From positions 1 to 5,606 of the forward strand of contig JBGSOQ010000323.1 of assembly GCA_041739035.1 (NCBI GenBank): a stretch of 5,606 bases of DNA, read 5' to 3'. Position numbers and translations under genes: made by a program. Under the pieces are notes generated by a model that saw nothing but the letters and a program-made list of their open reading frames with translations, had not been told where the DNA came from and did not search any database. The DNA is from XYD12-FULL-36-8 sp041739035. Its GTDB lineage: Bacteria > Bacteroidota > Ignavibacteria > Ignavibacteriales > Ignavibacteriaceae. Positions 1-5,606 of the stretch are shown piece after piece (position 1 is the stretch's first letter; each line of letters starts with the position of its first letter).

Positions 1-1947
1 AACTAACGATGCAGTTGTGCTCGCAGAAGTTTTAATTCTTTTAATTCCCTCAATAGTTTCATTCTTTAATCGGTCAAACTCTTTTTCATCCCAGCGCGGT
101 TCAAATAAAATTTCTTCAACAAGTCTAAATGTTTCTGCAAAATTGCTGGATAAACAATTACCTCTTATCACTACAGCATCATCAGTTGCAGCAACAGAAA
201 TTGATGAACCTAAATCTTCAATTGCCTGTTCTAATTCCAATGGAGTTTTATTTTTTGTACCTTGCATCAGCATTTTAGCAACAAGATTGGCACTTCCAAC
301 TTTGTTAATGTCATCTAAAAGCAAACCGCCTTTCACAGAAATTTGAAAATCAACTAATGGAAGTTCTTTATGTTCAATTCCTAAAACTTTTACTCCGTTG
401 GATAATTTATCATCCCAAATGCTCTGGACTTTCAACAGTGGATCAGGCCCGTTTTGGGGCTGCTGTGAGCGGTCGAAGCTTGATTGGATTCTATCAACCT
501 TAATTAAGTTTTCCGGTTTATTTTTAATAACAGTTTTTTCTTCTTCAGAATATGTTTTCAAATTATCACCGGGAACATCAAATAAAGAAGAATTTTCAGC
601 AGCAAGATCAAGTTTTCCTTTTGGAACAAAACTAATAAGAACATATTTCTGGTCTTTGACATATTTGTTATAAACTCGCCACACATCTTCAGAAGTGACC
701 TTCAGAGTGTTATTTAAATCCTGATTGAGATAATCTGGTGAACCGGCAAATGTATTATAAATACCAAGCTGTTGTGCTTTACCCATTACACTTGCTATAC
801 CATTGTAAAAACCAGTCTCGAGTCCTGCTTTTGTTCGTGTAAGATCTTTCTCCGTAAAACCTTCTTTCTCAAATTTTGCAAAAGCTTCTTTAATGGCATT
901 CTCAACATCAGTTAAATTTTTATCAGGAAAAGTTCTAACTCGAATACGGAAGTCCCCGGCAATTTCACCGCTGTTCTGAAAAGTGCTGACTGATGGTGCT
1001 AATTTCTTTTCTTCAACAATAACTTTGTAAAGCGGAGATTTTTTTCCCTTCCCAATTAAATCAGCAAGAATATCAAGAGCATATCCGTCATTGGAAAATT
1101 GTTCAACAGAAGGAAAAATCATAGTTAATTCGGGAGATTGAGCAAAGTTATCTTCAAATGATACCCGTTTCCAATCATTAAGAGCAGCTGGCATCGGTTT
1201 CAACGGCTCTACTGGAGCAGATGGTTTTATTTGCCCAAAATATTTTTCAATCCATTCTTTAGTTTGATCTGCATCAAAATCACCGGCAACAACTAAAGTG
1301 GCATTGTTTGGACCGTACCATTTTGTATAGAAATCATGAACATCTTTTAAGGTAGCATTTTGTAGGTCTTCAAGTGCACCGATTGTTATCCAATTGTAAG
1401 GGTGACCTTCCGGGTAAAGCAGCTTTCCGATTACGTAACTTGTTTGACCATAAGGTTTGTTATCATAGTTCTGACGCTTTTCATTCTGCACAACGCTTTG
1501 CTGATTTTGAAATGCATCATACGAAACAGTAGGGAGTAGAAATCCCATTCTATCTGATTCAAGCCAAAGAACTAATTCAAGAGCATTATTAGGAACACTC
1601 TCAAAATAAATTGTTCCATCCTGCCAGGTACCGCCGTTTAGTGTGCCGCCATTTCCTTGAATCAGTTTGAAATACTGATCTTGTGGAACATGCTGCGATT
1701 CTTGAAATAAAATATGCTCAAACAAATGAGCAAAGCCTGTTTTTCCAGGTGTTTCTCTATTCGAACCAACGTGAAACATTATTGAAACCGCAACTATTGG
1801 ATCGGATTTGTCTTCATGAAGAATTACTTCCAATCCATTTTTAAGCTGATATTTTTCATAATCGAGCTTAAAGCTTTTTTGAGCAGATGTGTTTACAAAA
1901 CTGAATACCGTAAATAAAACTAAGAACCGTGCAAAATGTCGTACCAT
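1..1947 (-). CDS. Secreted M16 family zinc metallopeptidase (insulinase/pitrilysin type, tandem domain), C-terminus beyond window
   Basis: The reading frame is open for 649 codons from the ATG at 1947 to the left edge, so the protein is partial. Residues 1-22 (MVRHFARFLVLFTVFSFVNTSA) look like a signal peptide cleaved before Q23, which suggests export to the periplasm or envelope. The first M16 domain starts near residue 30. It carries the inverted zinc motif HLFEH at 74-78 (H74, E77, H78) and the third zinc ligand E156 in VVQNEKR, with family-like spacing, so this half should be an active zinc endopeptidase. An inactive-type M16 C-terminal region follows (about 185-450), then a linker with the family-like DRSxxPxxGPxP segment (492-504). 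A second M16 domain begins at about 513 (KLSNGVKVL). It has ANLVAKM where HxxEH would be, so it is probably non-catalytic, as is usual in tandem M16 proteins. Such proteins usually exceed 900 residues, so roughly a third is missing. The substrate is unknown; degradation of peptides is the general family role. GGAG lies 8 nt before the chosen ATG. Confidence 0.93.
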   Translation of the reverse strand, partial: MVRHFARFLVLFTVFSFVNTSAQKSFKLDYEKYQLKNGLEVILHEDKSDPIVAVSIMFHVGSNRETPGKTGFAHLFEHILFQESQHVPQDQYFKLIQGNGGTLNGGTWQDGTIYFESVPNNALELVLWLESDRMGFLLPTVSYDAFQNQQSVVQNEKRQNYDNKPYGQTSYVIGKLLYPEGHPYNWITIGALEDLQNATLKDVHDFYTKWYGPNNATLVVAGDFDADQTKEWIEKYFGQIKPSAPVEPLKPMPAALNDWKRVSFEDNFAQSPELTMIFPSVEQFSNDGYALDILADLIGKGKKSPLYKVIVEEKKLAPSVSTFQNSGEIAGDFRIRVRTFPDKNLTDVENAIKEAFAKFEKEGFTEKDLTRTKAGLETGFYNGIASVMGKAQQLGIYNTFAGSPDYLNQDLNNTLKVTSEDVWRVYNKYVKDQKYVLISFVPKGKLDLAAENSSLFDVPGDNLKTYSEEEKTVIKNKPENLIKVDRIQSSFDRSQQPQNGPDPLLKVQSIWDDKLSNGVKVLGIEHKELPLVDFQISVKGGLLLDDINKVGSANLVAKMLMQGTKNKTPLELEQAIEDLGSSISVAATDDAVVIRGNCLSSNFAETFRLVEEILFEPRWDEKEFDRLKNETIEGIKRIKTSASTTASLV

Positions 1948-2188
1948 CGAGAGAACTCCACTAAGATTGTTTTTAGAATTTAAAATTTAATTATGTAATA
2001 TTAACTAAGTATCACGAATATTAAAATGTACTTATGATAATTTGGTGGATAGTACAATAAAAAAGGGTTAAGATTTTTCGATTATGATAGCAGATTCTCT
2101 CAAAATTTCAAGTTTCTCATTAATTAAATAATCAAGGGAATAAGTCCATCTTCAAACTAAAATTGTTACTATATTTTATCTGCAAAAG
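1948..2188. other. Divergent intergenic spacer between the peptidase and helicase genes
   Basis: This 241-bp, very AT-rich spacer must hold the promoters of both divergent genes. I found no convincing -35/-10 pair and no clear Bacteroidota-type TTTG/TAnnTTTG promoter on either strand. There is no open frame of useful length and no strong hairpin. The octamer ttatgata occurs twice (2032-2039 and 2082-2089), which is not remarkable in such AT-rich sequence. Confidence 0.5.
1956..1959 (-). promoter_or_regulatory. Ribosome binding site of the M16 peptidase gene
   Basis: On the minus strand GGAG lies 8 nt upstream of the ATG at 1947. It supports that start codon, as does the signal peptide that begins immediately at this methionine. 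Confidence 0.6.
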
Positions 2189-4687
2189 ATGATTAATATA
2201 AAAATTGAACATACAAAAGAATTTGATCTTGCTTTCAGATTTGCAACCGAGACAAATGAAAACATTTTCCTAACCGGGAAAGCAGGAACAGGTAAAACAA
2301 CATTCCTAAAATATCTTCGACAAAATTCAATTAAGAAAACTGTTGTTGCAGCACCGACTGGTGTTGCGGCAATTAACGCAAATGGAGTAACGCTTCATTC
2401 CTTGTTTCAACTTCCTTTTGGAATAATACTACCAGATTTAAATTTTTTGCGGGATGCTGAAAATTCATTTATCCATCATCCTCTCATTTCTAAAATTCAT
2501 TACAGCAGTGAGAAACTTGATTTGCTGCGTAACATTGAACTTTTAATAATTGATGAAGCTAGTATGCTCGCTTCTTACATTCTTGATGCCATAGATGTAA
2601 TTCTGCGATATGTAAGAAGAAAACCCGAATCCCCTTTTGGGGGCGTACAGCTTTTACTAATTGGAGATCTGCACCAACTGCCTCCAGTTGTAAAAAGAGA
2701 TGATTGGGAGATTTTGCAGGATTATTATTCTTCCATTTTTTTCTTTGATAGTTTTGTCTTGCGCGATAATTTACCAATCGTGATTGAACTCAAAGAAATT
2801 TTTCGCCAGAAGGATGAAAAATTTATTGAGATATTAAACGGCATTCGTAACAACGATATAACAGAGGAAAATTTCGGCCTATTAAATTCACGCCTTCTAA
2901 GAAATTTCAGATCGAATGAAAATGATGGTTACATCACTCTTACAACACACAATTACCAATCAGATGAAATCAACAGAAAGAAACTTAATAATCTTCCATC
3001 ACGCACTCATACTTACAGAGCAGAAATAATTGGTGAATTTCCCGAACATATTTTACCTGTCGAAGCAGAACTTAAATTGAAAATTGGCGCTCAAGTTATG
3101 TTCTTAAAAAATGATACTGAGGGTAAAAAATATTTTAACGGTAAAATTGGCGTGATAACAAACCTCAATGAAGATGTTGTTAAAGTAAAATGTAAAGATG
3201 ATTTCGAAGAAATTGATGTTAAACAAAGCGAGTGGCAAAACATACGCTACATCTTAGATGCTGAAACACGAGAATTAACCGAGGAAGTTATTGGAACTTT
3301 CAGACAATTCCCATTGCGGCTTGCATGGGCAATCACTATTCACAAAAGTCAGGGCTTAACTTTCGAAAAGGCAGTTATAGATGCTGAAAAAGCTTTTGCA
3401 ATTGGGCAGGTATATGTGGCTTTAAGCCGCTGCACTTCTTTGGAAGGACTGATTCTTAGCAGTCCGGTTTATAGAAATTTTCTGGGTGCACACGAAGATT
3501 TACTGGAATGGGAGAATAAAAACCAATATAAAAAGCTTGCTCAACTATTTATTGAATCAAGACAAAATTATATTCTCCAGGAACTGCAAAATATATTTAC
3601 ATGGAAGAACTGGTATTTTGGGCTAAAAGAGTTAAGTGAATTTCTTTTGGAAAATCAGATAAAAATTTCGGCTGAAGCTATCGATTGGATAAAAGGATTG
3701 ATGAAAAAGCAAGAAGAGCTTAATGATATCTCTGAAAAATTCAAACAAACAATTATCCGGCTCAACAAAAAAAATTTACTTGTGGAGAATAATGATAATC
3801 TGCAAAAAAGAGTTAAAGATGGAGCAAATTATTTTTATGAAGAAATAAGCAAATGGAATGCACGGTTTACAAATCACCCGTTGTCTGTTGAAACAAAAAA
3901 ATTAGCAAGAAAGATTGATCGTTGGCTTGAAGAAATCAGTTATACAGTACAGGAAATTTTATACAACCTTAATTTCTGCAAGAATGGATTTCTACTTGAA
4001 AATTATTTGAAAAGTCGAAAATCTTTTAATACACCTGCAAAAAGAACACTTAGCTCGTATTCAAAGGATAAATTAGCCTCAGCAAGTGATGAAAAAATTC
4101 CACACATGGAATTGTACCACAAACTTGTCGAATTGCGTAAACAAATTAGAAAAGAAACATCTCTTCCCGATTACATGATTTTTAATCATACATCTCTAAA
4201 AAATGTATGTGCTTATCTGCCTCTTACAAAAGATGAGTTATTAAAAGTTAAAGGATTCAAAAAAGCAAAAGCGGATGTCTTGGGAGATAGAATCGTGTCT
4301 TTGGTGAAGGAATATTGCCGACTTAATAATATTGAACCATCGCAAAAAGAATTTAAGGATAAGATCGAATCAACTCATACCTTAAAATCAAATTCCGTTT
4401 TGGAGACTGTACAATTGTTCCGTCAAGGAAAGAGTATCGAGGAGATTACAAATGAAAGAAATCTGGTTATCAGCACAATTGAAAGTCACTTCGCAAAAGC
4501 GATTACACAGAATCTAATTCAAATAGATGAAATAATGCAGATTGATGAGGCTAAAAAAATTGCCGAATATTTCCCTAAAGAATTAAATGAAGTTCGTTTA
4601 GCTTCGATAAAAGAAAAAGCACCTGAAAATACTACGTATGGAAAATTAAGAATGGTTTTAGCGTGGATGCAGAAGGACAAACATTAA
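2189..4687 (+). CDS. PIF1-family DNA helicase with C-terminal HRDC and RecQ-type helix-turn-helix domains
   Basis: This complete 832-residue protein is an SF1B (PIF1/RecD-like) ATP-dependent helicase, a family that moves 5' to 3' on DNA and resolves structures such as G-quadruplexes, R-loops or stalled forks. Visible motifs are Walker A GKAGTGKT (30-37), motif Ia APTGVAA (55-61), Walker B LLIIDEASM (118-126, D122/E123), motif III GDLHQLPPV (159-167), EIFRQ (203-207), the 2B/SH3-like AQVMFLKND (301-309), AITIHKSQGLTFEKAVID (381-398) and the motif VI arginine region VYVALSRC (408-415). The catalytic core ends near 440. A charged, helical, unassigned region covers about 440-630. Residues 636-713 resemble an HRDC domain (LPLTKDELLKVKGFKKAKAD), a nucleic-acid-binding fold typical of RecQ. 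Residues 735-828 resemble the RecQ C-terminal HTH_40 domain (VQLFRQGKSIEEITNERNLV). The ATG at 2189 has only a weak AAAAG before it, but it starts about 30 residues before Walker A, as expected. The gene stands alone, divergent from the peptidase gene. A cytoplasmic, DNA-repair or replication-restart role is inferred from family membership. Confidence 0.93.
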   Translation: MINIKIEHTKEFDLAFRFATETNENIFLTGKAGTGKTTFLKYLRQNSIKKTVVAAPTGVAAINANGVTLHSLFQLPFGIILPDLNFLRDAENSFIHHPLISKIHYSSEKLDLLRNIELLIIDEASMLASYILDAIDVILRYVRRKPESPFGGVQLLLIGDLHQLPPVVKRDDWEILQDYYSSIFFFDSFVLRDNLPIVIELKEIFRQKDEKFIEILNGIRNNDITEENFGLLNSRLLRNFRSNENDGYITLTTHNYQSDEINRKKLNNLPSRTHTYRAEIIGEFPEHILPVEAELKLKIGAQVMFLKNDTEGKKYFNGKIGVITNLNEDVVKVKCKDDFEEIDVKQSEWQNIRYILDAETRELTEEVIGTFRQFPLRLAWAITIHKSQGLTFEKAVIDAEKAFAIGQVYVALSRCTSLEGLILSSPVYRNFLGAHEDLLEWENKNQYKKLAQLFIESRQNYILQELQNIFTWKNWYFGLKELSEFLLENQIKISAEAIDWIKGLMKKQEELNDISEKFKQTIIRLNKKNLLVENNDNLQKRVKDGANYFYEEISKWNARFTNHPLSVETKKLARKIDRWLEEISYTVQEILYNLNFCKNGFLLENYLKSRKSFNTPAKRTLSSYSKDKLASASDEKIPHMELYHKLVELRKQIRKETSLPDYMIFNHTSLKNVCAYLPLTKDELLKVKGFKKAKADVLGDRIVSLVKEYCRLNNIEPSQKEFKDKIESTHTLKSNSVLETVQLFRQGKSIEEITNERNLVISTIESHFAKAITQNLIQIDEIMQIDEAKKIAEYFPKELNEVRLASIKEKAPENTTYGKLRMVLAWMQKDKH

Positions 4688-4698
4688 GTTGATTAGTC

Positions 4699-4751
4699 TA
4701 GATATGCCAGATTTATGGATGCGTTATCATAACGAAAATCTGGCATATCTA
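4699..4751. repeat. Long perfect inverted repeat downstream of the helicase gene
   Basis: The arms tagatatgccagattt (4699-4714) and aaatctggcatatcta (4736-4751) are perfect 16-bp reverse complements. Inside lies a second palindrome, cgttat-c-ataacg (4722-4734). The single-strand form would be a long stem with an internal bulge. It begins 11 nt after the helicase stop codon, so it could end or stabilise that mRNA. However, no run of T follows it on either strand, so it is not a classical intrinsic terminator. It could instead be a remnant of a small inverted-repeat element. Confidence 0.8.
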
Positions 4752-4767
4752 TCTATGGATGCTTTAT
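4714..4767 (+). repeat. Direct repeat tatggatgc interleaved with the inverted repeat
   Basis: tatggatgcgttat (4714-4727) and tatggatgctttat (4754-4767) match at 13 of 14 positions. The first copy lies in the loop directly after the left arm of the inverted repeat. The second lies just outside the right arm. The arrangement could come from an insertion, duplication or recombination event; nothing in the sequence decides which. Confidence 0.65.
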
Positions 4768-4790
4768 TTTATATAACCTAATAAATAAAA

Positions 4791-4816
4791 CAAAAAACCC
4801 GATTGAAAAACCGGGG
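4791..4816 (-). terminator. Intrinsic terminator of the decayed 5S unit (minus strand)
   Basis: Read on the minus strand, CCCGGTT-TTTC-AATCGGG forms a 7-bp stem (arms 4809-4815 and 4798-4804) with one G-U pair, followed by TTTTTTG. The G-U pair and the T run exist only in minus-strand RNA, so the site acts on transcription from the rRNA side. The 13 bases ataaaacaaaaaa at 4785-4797 are identical to 5008-5020 beside the other terminator, which marks the two as duplicated units. Confidence 0.75.
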
Positions 4817-4825
4817 TCATAAAAT

Positions 4826-4840
4826 TCCGCCAGAGGAGGA
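4826..4840. repeat. Short GC-rich palindrome, TCCGCC type, between decayed 5S and its terminator
   Basis: TCCGCC (4826-4831), loop AGA, GGAGGA (4835-4840): a hairpin with one mismatch. The matching place in the intact unit (after gtaaaat, before aaatcttgg, near 5053) has no such sequence. It therefore reads as an insertion of about 20 nt into the duplicated copy. Confidence 0.6.
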
Positions 4841-4871
4841 TTAAAAAAATCTTGGCAGCGACCGGATTTTA

Positions 4872-4889
4872 TCCCGATGATAATCGGGA
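4872..4889. repeat. Palindrome TCCCGAT-GATA-ATCGGGA inside the decayed 5S copy
   Basis: A perfect 7-bp stem with a 4-nt loop. It lies in a segment of about 25 nt inserted after gcgacc relative to the intact 5S gene. The same stem occurs in the 23S rRNA gene at 5386-5401. Confidence 0.75.
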
Positions 4890-4920
4890 CTCCCGCACAC
4901 CTGCGCATGCAGTACTCCTC

Positions 4921-4935
4921 TCCGCCTCTAGCGGA
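4921..4935. repeat. Palindrome TCCGC-CTCTA-GCGGA inside the decayed 5S copy
   Basis: A perfect 5-bp stem with a 5-nt loop. It lies in about 20 extra nt between gcagtac and atcgg, which are adjacent (apart from one c) in the intact 5S gene. Confidence 0.7.
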
Positions 4936-4952
4936 ATCGGTGTGCTGGGCTT

Positions 4953-4967
4953 TCCGCCTTAGACGGA
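4953..4967 (-). repeat. Palindrome of TCCG..CGGA type replacing loop C of the decayed 5S copy
   Basis: On the minus strand TCCGTC-TAA-GGCGGA pairs over six positions with one G-U. It replaces about 15 nt of the intact 5S sequence. It shares the GGCGGA right arm on the minus strand with the palindromes at 4826-4840 and 4921-4935. Confidence 0.65.
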
Positions 4968-5013
4968 CGGAATGGGAAGTGGTTACTTAATTTTATTTTT
5001 GCTCTCCATAAAA

Positions 5014-5046
5014 CAAAAAAGCCCTAATTAAAAATTAATTAGGGCC
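5014..5046 (-). terminator. Strong intrinsic terminator of the rRNA operon
   Basis: On the minus strand GCCCTAATTA-ATTTT-TAATTAGGGC forms a perfect 10-bp stem (arms 5036-5045 and 5021-5030), followed directly by TTTTTTG. It begins about 11 nt after the 3' end of the intact 5S rRNA and should end the 16S-23S-5S transcript. Confidence 0.92.
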
Positions 5047-5056
5047 GTAAAATAAA

Positions 5057-5173
<117 letters not shown>

Positions 5174-5187
5174 ATTTAATCTCTTTG

Positions 5188-5208
5188 ATTCCGAAACAAT
5201 TTCGGAAT
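5188..5208. repeat. Palindrome ATTCCGAAA-CAA-TTTCGGAAT in the 23S-5S spacer
   Basis: A perfect 9-bp stem with a 3-nt loop, embedded in AT-rich spacer. It resembles the GATTCC..GGAATGACA class of dispersed palindromes I associate with Bacteroidota genomes (from memory, not searched). In the pre-rRNA it would form a stable hairpin just upstream of 5S and could affect processing. Confidence 0.7.
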
Positions 5209-5287
5209 GACAAAATCAAAATAAATAGAAAGACTGAAAGAGCTGAGAAAAAAAATACTTAACACAAAAACTGTGAATGAAAATTAA

Positions 5288-5606
<319 letters not shown>

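Larger units (their letters stand above)
4850..4985 (-). pseudogene. Degenerate 5S rRNA copy carrying palindromic insertions
   Basis: This stretch aligns in order with the intact 5S gene next door. tcttggcagcgacc (4850-4863) is identical to 5057-5070. The 20 bases at 4896-4915 are identical to 5081-5100. 4936-4949 matches 5102-5115 at 13 of 14 positions, and cggaatgggaag (4968-4979) matches the region starting at 5132. Between these blocks lie extra or replacement segments: about 25 nt with TCCCGAT..ATCGGGA (4872-4889), about 20 nt with TCCGC..GCGGA (4921-4935), and a replacement of the loop C region by TCCGCC..GACGGA (4953-4967). The loop C stretch that includes the conserved CCGAAC is lost on replacement. 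The 5' end of 5S (GGTGGTTATAGCC and following) is absent, so helix I cannot form. It cannot work as a normal 5S rRNA. It may be a decaying tandem duplicate or, less likely, a repurposed structured RNA. The stretch has no protein gene. Confidence 0.82.

Noticed and set aside
17..346. Plus-strand open frame of 109 codons
   Set aside because: It is antisense to the M16 peptidase frame, which is open over the whole region and shows clear family motifs; no ribosome binding site or recognisable domain.
510..649. Lack of HxxEH in the second M16 domain (residues) as a damaging mutation
   Set aside because: These are protein residue numbers. Loss of the zinc motif in the second domain is usual for tandem M16 proteins.
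398..673. Plus-strand open frame of 91 codons
   Set aside because: Antisense shadow of the peptidase linker and C-terminal part of domain 1; low-complexity product without family features.
2163..2188. Possible TAnnTTTG-like promoter (tatatttta) before the helicase start
   Set aside because: The last base of the motif does not fit, no TTG element lies about 20 nt upstream, and the start of transcription would fall almost on the ATG.
2559..2777. Minus-strand open frame of 72 codons
   Set aside because: Lies inside the helicase gene over Walker B and motif III coding sequence; a shadow frame.
4699..4751. Inverted repeat as an intrinsic terminator of the helicase
   Set aside because: The stem is strong but no T run follows on either strand; kept as a repeat.
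4826..4967. Clustered palindromes as a CRISPR-like array
   Set aside because: The units differ in sequence and spacing and are explained by insertions into a 5S copy; no regular spacers.

Overview
The window looks like a chromosomal segment from an AT-rich member of the Bacteroidota/Ignavibacteria-Chlorobi assemblage. This is an inference from three things: the low GC content, the style of the 3' end of the 23S rRNA, and the short GC-rich palindromes (TCCGCC..GGCGGA, TCCCGAT..ATCGGGA, ATTCCGAAA..TTTCGGAAT), of a kind I associate with these genomes. It holds two protein genes, the tail of an rRNA operon and a decayed second 5S unit.

Layout. Positions 1-1947 (minus) carry the first 649 codons of a secreted tandem-domain M16 zinc peptidase whose C-terminus lies beyond the left edge. 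A 241-bp divergent spacer (1948-2188) separates it from a complete 832-residue PIF1-family helicase (2189-4687, plus) with C-terminal HRDC and RecQ-type helix-turn-helix regions. A large perfect inverted repeat with a flanking direct repeat follows the helicase (4699-4767). The right end, read on the minus strand, is the end of an rRNA operon: 23S rRNA 3' end (5288-5606), a spacer with a palindrome, an intact 5S rRNA (5057-5173), a strong intrinsic terminator (5014-5046), a degenerate 5S copy (about 4850-4985) and a second minus-strand terminator (4791-4816). The helicase and the rRNA operon are therefore convergent.

The most interesting signal is the decayed 5S unit. The 5S gene and its terminator appear to have been duplicated in tandem: 13 identical bases on the distal side of both terminators, and 14 + 20 identical bases within both 5S copies. 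The distal copy has lost the 5' end of 5S and has gained or been replaced by short GC-rich palindromes at three internal points, plus a fourth between the 5S-like region and its terminator. The intact copy next door shows where each insertion begins and ends. The same TCCCGAT..ATCGGGA core also forms a hairpin inside the 23S rRNA, about where helix 98 lies. This fits small palindromic elements colonising tolerant places in structured RNA genes. I see no defence system, CRISPR array, phage or transposase gene here, and the two proteins do not obviously form a functional system with each other.
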